Origin: Branchiostoma floridae
Taxonomy: Eukaryota > Chordata > Leptocardii > Amphioxiformes > Branchiostomatidae
Direction of reading: 5' to 3'
DNA: 64,000 bases
Assembly (NCBI RefSeq): GCF_000003815.2
Contig: NC_049997.1
Coordinates: 2,158,484 to 2,222,483, forward strand
Shown here piece after piece: positions 36,501 to 48,500 of the stretch (position 1 is the first letter of the stretch; every line of letters starts with the position of its first letter). The translations under genes were made by a program, and so were the position numbers. The notes under the pieces were generated by a model that had not been told where the DNA came from, ran no database searches, and saw only the letters and a list, made by a program, of their open reading frames with translations.

Positions 36501-39500
36501 AATCTGAGTGAAAATAAGCTTGTTATACTTTTCATCATGATATTGTCGGCCATCTTGGATTTTGACCAATTACGTCATCTCATTAGCATAATTTATGAAT
36601 ATTTAATTTTAAATGTTCAACTAATATGTCGTAGATATTCAAGATATATGAAAAGATGTTTAGTTTAGCAAGAAAATCTTAAATTCCCATTGTTTAAACC
36701 AAAATTAGTGATTTTTGTCAAATTTGCCTTTCAGAAACCCGTTGCCATGGCAACAAGAAAAATCATCAACTTCCCCATTTTTTTTATACTTGTTGCCAAC
36801 AATATTTTAGGACAACTCACCAAGTTTGGTTGTTCTAGCACAAGCCGTTTGGGAGCTATAGGGGGTCAAAGTTGGCGCAGGCACTTTTCTAAAATACTAC
36901 TTTTTCCACATATAACCCCAAATCCCAATAGAAATGGACTGAAAATGATCAAGTGATTGTGTTTTGTAAGAAAATCAAAGATTTTGATGGTATTTGAGTA
37001 AAAATTGCATGTATTTATCGTTGAAAATGACAATGTCCGCCATCTTGGATTTTGACCTATAACGTCATCAAATTAGCATAAATTATGAATATTTAAATAA
37101 AAATATAACTTTAAATTACACAGGATGTTAATGATATAAATAAACAAGTTTGATCTAGCAATAAAACCATGAAATCTCATAATTCAAACTGAAATTAGTA
37201 AAGTTGGGAAAATATGCCAGTCAGAAACCCGTTGCCATGGCAACACGAAAAATCACAAACTCAAAATTTTTTCACAGAATTGTTGCCAACAATATTTCAG
37301 GAAAAGTCATCAAGTTTCGTAGTCCTAGCACACGTCGTTCGCCAGTTATACGACGTCAAAGTTGCCGCGGGTACTTTTAGTCCCCCCCCCCCCCCCGTCT
37401 AGATAGGGTTAATACACACTTTTTTTAAATCCTGGCTATGAAATTTGTTTGTCACTTCGAATCTGATCAGGCAAAAGTTTTGTTTTTCATAGTTAACGGT
37501 AGAATTAGAGAATATTGTTATTAATTCTTATCATTTAATTTTGCATTATCTTCGTCAACAATGCTAGTACATGCTGGTAAGCCAAGTAAAAAACAGATAT
37601 AAATGATCATTTGGTAGCGAAAGGCTATCAAATGAAATGTATGCCTCTTGTCTACTTCCAAATTGTACCCCTTTCTCTTGGTAAAATGATCTTTTACCGG
37701 CAATTTTATGCAATGTCACTGCACGAAATGACAAGGAATCCTGGTGAATACGTCCAGGTATTTCCCCGTATTTTTGGCGAATAAAAGCGAATGCAGGCGA
37801 ATCCGACAACGGATTCGTAACAAATCCGAACATCGGAAACTTAAAACGACAAATATCTGAAAATACGGATTTGCGATAACCATATCTTTTCTGTATTTTT
37901 GTGAATCCGTAACAAATCCCAACATCCGATTCGGTTATTCGGTCACTCAAATCCGACAAAATTCGAAAACAATGAGTCGTGTTCTGTCTGTATTTTTGTA
38001 TTTGGTGGATCCGACAAGGAATCCGTGACAAATCCGAACATCGGAAACTGTTATTCGGAACCTCATTGCGGCAAGTATTTTCGACAGATACCGAGCTGTT
38101 CGTATCTGCCACAGACGTTGCCAGATTCAACATACGAACTTTTTTCAATCTATAACATATTCAAATCAAGAAAATTCTATTTGCAACAAATATGTACAGA
38201 CACAACACACAAATTTTGATACAATATTTGTTAAAATCATTTATTTTCAGAAACAACGAAACAGCAGACTTCCACTGGCAAGCAGTACATATAGACTTCG
38301 TCAATAATCAGCTCTTCTACTTCGGCAATCGACCACTGTTTTATAGACAACAATCTTCTGATTGGAATATAGAGTGGATACATTCAGGAAAGCAGTTTTT
38401 GTGGGTCATTGTAACCACATCTATACATAACAACACTTTAAGATATGGAGACACCATAGTCAGAAAAGGTAAGGAACTATCGTACCATAAGAGGATTGAT
38501 AAAAACGTTATGCAAGTCAAACTATTTTACCTACGTCAAGATTTAATATTTGGATTATGAAGCCGAACAATAGTATTAGAAAATAATAAAGTTGATGTAT
38601 GTCAATTTACCTACTTCTTTTTCATAGGCATAAGCTCAGAAAGGCCTGAAGGAAAAAGCTGGGAAATGGTAGGATCCGCGAATGTAAATGAAATCAGCGT
38701 CAGTTCTAGAACTGGGCAGCTGTGGGCGGTCGAACGTAATATGAAAGTCTGGCGATCACCGTTCTACTGTGAAATCTCAGGTATGATAAGATACCATAGT
38801 CCAATGATGTATTATTTTCCAGACGAGAGTTAAATTGGCTAATATACGATGTACTTGTTTTGGTCCCCAGTAAGTTAGTAACTTCCCTGCCGGGTATTGT
38901 GACAGTNNNNNNNNNNNNNNNNNNNNNNNNNNNNNNNNNNNNNNNNNNNNNNNNNNNNNNNNNNNNNNNNNNNNNNNNNNNNNNNNNNNNNNNNNNNNNN
39001 NNNNNNNNNNNNNNNNNNNNNNNNNNNNNNNNNNNNNNNNNNNNNNNNNNNNNNNNNNNNNNNNNNNNNNNNNNNNNNNNNNNNNNNNNNNNNNNNNNNN
39101 NNNNNNNNNNNNNNNNNNNNNNNNNNNNNNNNNNNNNNNNNNNNNNNNNNNNNNNNNNNNNNNNNNNNNNNNNNNNNNNNNNNNNNNNNNNNNNNNNNNN
39201 NNNNNNNNNNNNNNNNNNNNNNNNNNNNNNNNNNNNNNNNNNNNNNNNNNNNNNNNNNNNNNNNNNNNNNNNNNNNNNNNNNNNNNNNNNNNNNNNNNNN
39301 NNNNNNNNNNNNNNNNNNNNNNNNNNNNNNNNNNNNNNNNNNNNNNNNNNNNNNNNNNNNNNNNNNNNNNNNNNNNNNNNNNNNNNATATATATATATAA
39401 ACAGCGACGTACGACTGGGAACCAATCACTGGCTGCTTCAATTCTACATCAGTCGGACGGGCAGGAGTTTGGGCGGTGGACTTTTACGGCCGTGTGTTCC

Positions 39501-42500
39501 ACAGGACATGGACATTTTTGAATGAGACCTCTCCTGGTGAAGATTGGGTACATGTACCAGGACCAAATCTGCATCGGGTGACTGTGGGAGATGGAATAAT
39601 CTGGGGTGTAGACGTTAACAATCGTCTATTTGCAAATTTGCTATCGAATCCTACTGACAGGGCAGTGTGCAAAGTGGGCTTGAAAGGGCATTCGAGTTGC
39701 TATGCTGTACAAAATGGTAAGTCTACCCTGTTGTCTTATATAAGCATTCGACCTAGTGGTTTTCTAAAAGGTTTGGCATATTATTTCATATTTATACGCT
39801 TTTGTGTCATATGTAAGAGCGCAATTCGTCATTTATTGAAAAAAGTACCCTAAGTAATACTAATTTTCTAAAAAAGATTGTTCTATCTCGACACTCATGC
39901 AAATTAGCGAAATACACTTTTACTTCGGTTAGGAATGTCCTTCGAAGGCTCCTTATTGAATAAGAACCACACCGAATCTTTAAAGAACCTTCGGCAGTTA
40001 TAAAAGAGAGAAAAGAGTAGAGGTCCTTGTCGGTTTAAGTGGTTCAGAAACTACTGTTCTATTGTGGCAAAAGGGGCAATTTCTCGTATTGATCTCAACT
40101 GAGTTAGCGCCGAATGGTAGCTGCTCGAATCCTTTGCGCTTTTTACCCCTCAGTCTTAAGCTTCTTGCCATACCGACCCATCCAATAACAAAACAATTTA
40201 GAGTTCGCGAACACTTACATTCGCCAATTAGACCAGGTTTGTTATGTAGAATGATGTCTGTAGACATAAATGCGCTCCTGATTACATTTTATATATGATA
40301 AAATCACACAAGTTCTTATCAACTAAGAGTTCAAAGACCTTAACCTCCATGAAATGTTAAGAGCTTGTGTAAATTGTATGCAAATGATTTACTAGGTGGC
40401 CCAAAATGTAATCATTAGTATCTGTAGGGAGGATGGAGAGGTATGTGTCGGTGTGGAAGAAGGGGGTATTATTGAGGACTTTTTATGTACATATAGCCAT
40501 ATACCCTTAATTTTGGCATGATAAACTAATCATATGGCTAATAATGCGAGTTCTTTACCATATGGATTCTATCTATTCTATCTGCTATCTTTCTGAATTT
40601 GGGGAATAATGTATCTCAGCCTTATAGACTACCAAAATGAAACCGTTTGTGCACGACCTTTTGGTTGCAGTCTTTCCGAGTGAAGTATATATATTTTCAC
40701 CAGTTAATTATGCTTCTGTCCTGATTTATATAATTTTTCTCGGTTTATCATCCTCTTTACCCAAGAGAAACAAGTCGTATAGTTACAGGGATGGTTATTG
40801 TATTGGTTAATAATAAATTATGTAAAACAAAAACTAATTTGCATGTTTTGTGTCTGAAAATGTTCCCCTTCACTACGCTCTAGTATGTGGTAACTATGAA
40901 ATTGCTATTATTTGTCACAGTGAATCACTACATTATCTCATTAACTAAGCAAACGAGGTCGCCATATGCACAATTAGTATCTATCGACATTTTTTTTTTT
41001 CAGTGTTACAAATGTGACTTATTTGAAAGTCCCGTCTTGGAATGCATAGGGTTAATAACTTTCCTCGTTGATTATGTAAATTAGCCGTTGATTTGCATTT
41101 AAGTATAACATTATGTAAGTTTACACTTAGGCTATCTTCATAGAAGAAATCATGATGATCCATCGATACTTTCTCGAGTTATTCTCGTCCAAAGTTTGAA
41201 AGAAAATCGGCGCCCTTAGTTTTAAAAAAGCCGCAATTGGGGTCCAAACTTTAATGACTTACTCTCTTCCCCAAGGGCTTTCTGCCACTTAAACATCACG
41301 ACCACAGCATGTCTAGATTTTAAGAATAGAAGATACGCTAAATTAATTAGCAAGTCGCTTAGGGCCCATTATCGACTTTGACTGTCGGCGCGTCGCTTTT
41401 TCTGACCACTACCCACCTACAAAATATCATCAGGATCCACCCAAGGCGTCTTAAGTTATGCTGTTAACAAACAGACAGACAGACACACAAATACACACAA
41501 AAATAACCTTCTGCCATTCTAAGCGTAACTACTCATAGCTATAGCATTTTAAAATAAATACTTATGGAAACAAATATTCTACTTTTTATGTAACATGAGT
41601 GATTTGTGAAGTCAATTGCTTCTACTGGTTATGATTGATCCTATACTATCGATGATTATGATTATTACTTTCTAATCCATTTCATTCATTCTTTTCATAA
41701 GAAAAACGTCTATGTGAAGAGGACGAGATCATCTGTCCTCACAGCGAAAAATGTATCCAAGAATGCAGTGTGTGTGATGGCATCGTAGACTGTGGGGACG
41801 GTGACGACAGCGACGAACGGAACTGTTGTACGTTTCCTTTTTTAAATTATTTTTTCTTAAGGCCTATTTCTTTGTTTTTATTCCCATTGACTCTTATGTT
41901 ATAATGTATATTTAACGTGATTTCTCTCTTCCCTTAGTGCCTACGATCATTATGTTGATCATTATGGCAAAGTCTGTATTTAACATCCTATCCAAGGGAC
42001 GTTCTTAGCCTAATCTAGGTACTCATTTTCACCTGTGTGAAGTGGAGAAAGTCATGTAAAGTGCCTTTCCTAATGGCACAAGATCGGTAGCACAGCGGGA
42101 TTCGAACTAGTTAACTCAGGACTTCTTGGGACTGAGTCCAACGCGCTGCTGTTTATGTCACGAGATCTCACGCATGTATGATGGTCGCTTTCATATTATT
42201 GAAGCTACATGAAGTGTCAGCAAATGTCAAACAATGACAGGTAAGGCTAGCTGTATGTATAGTTTAGTTCCGTAGTCCTTGCCTTATGTTTTAAGAGCTG
42301 ACGTCTGTAAAAACCAAGCAAAAAATGGCCAAACTAAAAGGAATCAAAAAGGAATCAAGGTACCCATATTCAGTACAGGAAATGTCAACATTATGGTACT
42401 CTTGTGCACATAAAATGTTGTTGTTTTTGTGTTTCAAGGGTTAGCTGGCTGCCCAGAAAAACACAGACTGGTTTGTAACGGAGATGTAGGCTGCTACAGC

Positions 42501-45500
42501 CCCAGCCGTGTGTGCGACGGGGAGTGGAACTGTGGGGAAGACAAGGAAGACGAGCGGGACTGTCACGGTAGGGTTCAGTTTGCAGAAGTCATGCTGTAAA
42601 GTTACATTCACATCGTGCTCTGCAATGACATCGAGGGAAATAAAATAAATCAGTCTATCTGGGGTTTTCATTCACCTTTATGCTTCCTGCAGTATAGTAA
42701 GCAAGAACCTAATTGGAGAAAGGAAGTACTAAAGTTAAGTACATTTAGGACTCAACTTTGATATAATGCCACCATTGTTATGTCTCATAATTGCGAAACT
42801 GTTTTTTTTTAACTGAATGCGTCACAGTCAACTGTTCGCTGAGTGTTAATGATAGTTTATTTAGGACTGAAGAGTTAAATGGACTCTGTCATGCACTATG
42901 CAACAGTGTTTCTTACACAGGGTTTGACTAACAGAATTTCCATAGANNNNNNNNNNNNNNNNNNNNNNNNNNNNNNNNNNNNNNNNNNNNNNNNNNNNNN
43001 NNNNNNNNNNNNNNNNNNNNNNNNNNNNNNNNNNNNNNNNNNNNNNCTGTGGTACTTTTACGATTATGTCTTTTTAGTAAGATAATACAAAAATTTATAG
43101 CAACTTAAACTGCATCTATCTAGACTACAACTGTGGTAGCGATGGTAAGCTTGTGTATTGAAATATGAATCCGATTCGAAAATAATTAAAAAGACACACA
43201 CATAAGAAAGAGCCACAGAAGGAATATGCTGATAACTAAAATTAGACATTAGACAATATTTCCTTAAAAGTCGCACCTGATCATGTGTGGCTTAAACTAT
43301 TGATCACTTGAAAATTGACGATCACCATTCACTAAAGAAATTCAATATTCAGACATGGCGTTTTTGCAATCTGGGACGGGCCCGGTCTTTTGATCCTGCA
43401 TTACTCAGCACATGACCACCAACTTTTATAAGACTGACTTCAAAACAAAATTAGGGACGTAAAGTAAATTTGACTTTATTGACGTGATTGAATATGGTTG
43501 AGCCAAAACAGGTGTAGCTATTCAGACCTGTCTTTTTTGGTCTCTCGAACGACGTATCATATGGCCATCAAATTTTTAGGAAATGAAATAAAAATTATAT
43601 CTGACAAGTATTAGATGGTTGACTTTATAATGACGTAAATGACGTATTATGACGTCATTAATTTGATTGTACTGGCCGGACGCATTAAAACAAGGTTATT
43701 CTCAAAAAACTGTAAGTTTTGCAATAAATATGTAACAGCTAGTGCGGATAACAGAATGATAATGTTTGTTACGACTTGTGTTGCCAATAGCAACATAAAT
43801 AACGTCAAAATTACGTCATGCACATCTTAGGTAACAGTTGGGCTCCGCCATATTATTGATTTTTCAAAAAAGCTTTTTATGCAACAAATAATCTCACAAG
43901 GCAATGGAAATAGACTTAATACATCCATGTACATGGTTTTTAGATGAAAAAAATACCATGTAGTTACAAATTCTAAGGGATAACGAGCTAGTTATTCTTG
44001 ATCTTGCCATCTTTGATTTGGGTTGATGACGTCACCAAATTAGCATAATCGATGCATATCTAATCTTGAAATTGACCAACATATGTAGATATATCGACAG
44101 GATATGATAATGACATTGAAAATTCCTGTCTTCGTATATGGTAACATTGTATATAGTAACATTGTATCAGACTTACATTCAATAGACCTTAGCCGATATC
44201 GACTGTCTCTATCATAAGTTGGACAATAATTTTTAAATCTATCAATATTTTAATGGCATGTTGGGCACAGTCTCTCAATTGGTAGCGTCGAAACTTTACG
44301 ATTTGTAAAGAGTGGTCACTTATTTCAGTTCTCGGTGTCAATTAAAGTTGTCGTAGGCCTCAAAAAATCCCTCCCTTCTTAATAGGTTTATTTAGAATAG
44401 GTAGTGCTAGTTCTATATTGGATGTGAACAATTTATGCTGATTATGTTAATCTATATGCCTATACGTCTTTATAACTCTATCCTGATATCTTTCCCAACG
44501 AACTCAAGATGAGCTGTGTGAGTCCATCGGATACTGGCCCTGTAGATCTGCACTTCCTCCTTTTCCGAAATGTATCAGTCGGCAGCAGAGATGTGACGGC
44601 TTCGTGGACTGCAGGGACTTCTCAGATGAAACGGGTTGTGGTAATGCTTCAGCTGGTATTCATATCTGAAAATCGTGTGCAAAATGTTTTTTTTAAGGTA
44701 AATAACCTATGTCTTTGAGGTAATTCGTCATTTTTTGTTTTTTCCTACACCAAAAACATATCATCATTCTTTAACATATGATTGTTATTATTTCCTATAC
44801 CAGAACAGATTCATGTTACTATTTTTTAAACCTTTGAAAAGGATACTGTGGAGAACATGGGATAGCATTTTTTGATTGGATAGAGATCGACCAGGAAACA
44901 GAAGTGGCATTTGACGAAATGCGTCAAATTGGATGCATTTCCAAACATCTTGTGTGCAATGGAGTAAGAGATTACTTCGGGCCTTCTGGCATCCACGACG
45001 AAACTGATTGTGTCCAAGGTACTTATCATATACAAATACATATACACAAATATTACATTAAATTTTATTCTTAGTCTTAACAAGAAAGTGGTAAGTGTAG
45101 GAATTTGTTTGACATAAATAAATATGGTAAACGTGGTTTTAAGCAGTTACAACAAAGTGTATGTAATTTTGATCTTGCAGGAATGCCACAACAGTGCTAT
45201 GGAACGTATTCGTGGAAATGCCCTGGAGAAAATACCTGTTTGAAACTGCACCATGTTTGTGATACGGTATCTCACTGCGTTAATGGAGAGGACGAAAAAA
45301 ACTGTGGTTAGTTTCGCATTGTAGCATTTACCCTCCTAGGATATACAAGTGGACTAGTAAAATTTCACGTCAAATAGCTGTCCAACGTTCTAACCTAAGA
45401 CTACCGAAAATGTCGAAGAAATTAGTTTCCAGCAAGCATTCAGGAATATCAGGACATGAATGATTACTTAATACTCTTAATATGTTGCCTCAGCAAACAG

Positions 45501-48500
45501 TTTCTGAAAAGCATTCTTCACGGAAACCACCAATTTTAGTTTAAACAACGGGCTTCTTCAACAAAACACTTCTACAGAATTAACCCTCCTCCTGGGGGAG
45601 GGGGGGGGGCTTACTCGATCACCCCTTTGTAATTTCAAAACGATTTACTATACAATCGCCCAATTCGCAGGGACTAATGTGGGTGTTTTATAATATCTAA
45701 AATGTTCATATCATGATGTAATTCGATATAATTATGACGTCCATCGTTGATTTTCTTCGCTAAACGAGGAATTCCAATAATGCAGAAATAACAAAAAATG
45801 TTAAGAATAACGCAAATCTCATAAGGTTCGTGTGTATCACATAGAGATTCGTGCGAATTTCATAATATTCGTGCGTTTTCGCATAGTGATTCGTGCGTAT
45901 CACATAATATTCGTACGAATTTCTTAGGATTCTTGCAAATGCTTAGGCACTCCTGAACACAAAAATGTTCTTTTATACTTTGTAAACTGTTGCCAACAAT
46001 ATTCTAGGAAAATTCACCAAGTTCGAGCACAAGCCGTTTGGTAATTGGCGTCAAAGTTGGCGAGGGCACTTTCAGCCCCCAACCCCAAGTTTGGATAGGG
46101 TTAACACATATTGTAATAACCTGTTAACTATTTCATCGATTATTTATAATTTATGCCAATCCGATAGCTTAATTGGTCAAGATCCAAGATGGCGGACGAT
46201 GACATTATCAAGGTTATACTAGTAATCAGGTTATTGTCACCTTAAATTTCGTCAGTACCATAAAATCTTTTACAGAAAAAAGAGCTCACACCTTCATGAA
46301 ATAATCAGATTGATTGTACAGGGATTGGTTTGGTTTTTGTGATGGTGTTTTTTTGGCGGGTCATGTGACCCCGGTATAAGAGGAGGTGAGATTCACACGT
46401 TCCCCCGTTAGGCCTGCAGTATTTGAGCTTTTGGACGCATGTTCGCACATAAAAACTATCTAGCACCTTATTAATCATCGCCTTCCATCCCAATGATCTT
46501 TAGGATAGAGTTAGTTAAAAGACAGGTTAGGACATGGTTAGTTAAAACCACCGGGAGGCCAAAAAATGTGTAGAAAAGACAACAACATCTAACCACGTTA
46601 CTCGTATCATTGCAACCCATTCACGTGTTATTTGCTGGAGCGAAGAGCATCCACAAAACAAACGACCCTGCCGGTCCACAACAAACAGAGAGAAGGCCAA
46701 GTCATACACTAAATACGCATCTAATTCATCTAAACTTGCCCACCACATAAAAATCCAACCTACCCACCAAATAAAAATCAACACCACAACTCCTGCTAAG
46801 ATGTAACTCAAAACGTGCTGCTGTAATACAAAGGTCAAGCCTAGTTTACACATAGCCGACTTAAGCTCCCGACTCTCTCCCGACTATGGTTAGGAGCTAT
46901 TCGGAGCTAAGTCGGATGGAGTCGGCTAGCGTTCGGCTGAGTCTGCTGACGTTCGGCTGGTGTTCGGCTGCGCCATCCGAATGTTTTGCAATGGTCAAAA
47001 CATTCGGCTCTAAACGGCAGGTCTCATTACATTGAGATTCAATTAAGACATCATCTTCATCAAAAAAAAGGTGATACATGATCGTGAGTGACAATAGCCT
47101 GATTATAACATGACGAACCATATCGGATTTTGACTGATTTCGTTATCAACTTAGCAAAAATTTTGAATGTAAAGTCTCAAATGAAGACAGACTGCCTTTA
47201 ACACATATCTGTAAAACAGTTAAGAAGTTCAAGCTTGGGCTAAAACTACATGTAAAATACTAAAATGCCTCGTAGAGCAATCTGCCTGAAATTACACTCT
47301 GAGGGCAGCNNNNNNNNNNNNNNNNNNNNNNNNNNNNNNNNNNNNNNNNNNNNNNNNNNNNNNNNNNNNNNNNNNNNNNNNNNNNNNNNNNNNNNNNNNN
47401 NNNNNNNNNNNNNNNNNNNNNNNNNNNNNNNNNNNNNNNNNNNNNNNNNNNNNNNNNNNNNNNNNNNNNNNNNNNNNNNNNNNNNNNNNNNNNNNNNNNN
47501 NNNNNNNNNNNNNNNNNNNNNNNNNNNNNNNNNNNNNNNNNNNNNNNNNNNNNNNNNNNNNNNNNNNNNNNNNNNNNNNNNNNNNNNNNNNNNNNNNNNN
47601 NNNNNNNNNNNNNNNNNNNNNNNNNNNNNNNNNNNNNNNNNNNNNNNNNNNNNNNNNNNNNNNNNNNNNNNNNNNNNNNNNNNNNNNNNNNNNNNNNNNN
47701 NNNNNNNNNNNNNNNNNNNNNNNNNNNNNNNNNNNNNNNNNNNNNNNNNNNNNNNNNNNNNNNNNNNNNNNNNNNNNNNNNNNNNNNNNNNACGAGACGC
47801 ATGGATGGATGGATATGTGGACTTGTGTTGATGACGAAAGAAATTGCGGTATACGATTTACTTACAATAAAACAAAAGAAGATGAGTAAGACCTAAATCA
47901 TTCAATGATTTTTTTTGCAAAACATTTTATTGAAGTAAAGTTATCGATCTTCACTCAAGAAAAGTTACGTACACCAAAAGTAGTTTCCATAAGGGAGAAT
48001 GTATACGATCTATGGCAAAATCTATGGCATCTTAGACGGCAGTGTGCGAACCGAATTGTAACATTCTTATGATGAAAATATAACTACATTTTCTGTTTTC
48101 ATAATCATTTGGAATTATGGCATTTCTATCACCATTGATATTCATCATGACTTTTTTTTACATTGCAGAAGAATATTGCACGTCTGTTGGTGGATTTTTT
48201 TGTAGAGGGGAAAATAGATGTATTGAATCGCATCAATTTTGCGATGGAAATCCTGACTGTATGCGGATCGTTGCCTTCAGATACTACCATGCAGAGGATG
48301 AAATCGGATGTGGTAATGAAATATACTGTTGTTAGCAATTTGAATTTATAGCGTTTCTCTTTGCTACCTCACCATGCTGCGAAATTTTGTGTCATGGAAA
48401 CAGCAATAACCATAAACCAATGTAGTTGATCCCTGTTTTGAGAACGTCAATTGACCCTCTGGACTACATAAACTAATTAAGAATCATGGGGAATCTTGTC

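Noticed and set aside
37564..38148. 194-residue minus frame
   Set aside because: It overlaps the degenerate AAATCCGAACATCGG minisatellite and has no recognisable domain.
38706..39525. Frames spanning the first N run
   Set aside because: They are open only because N has no stop. The real coding parts are the tectonin exons on either side.
47265..47309. LDLa-like CLKLH coding just before the gap
   Set aside because: No pyrimidine-rich acceptor, and the first half of the module is not visible. Too little to call.
47260..47831. Frames spanning the third N run
   Set aside because: Artefact of N. Only the short LDLa tail at 47792-47848 is supported.
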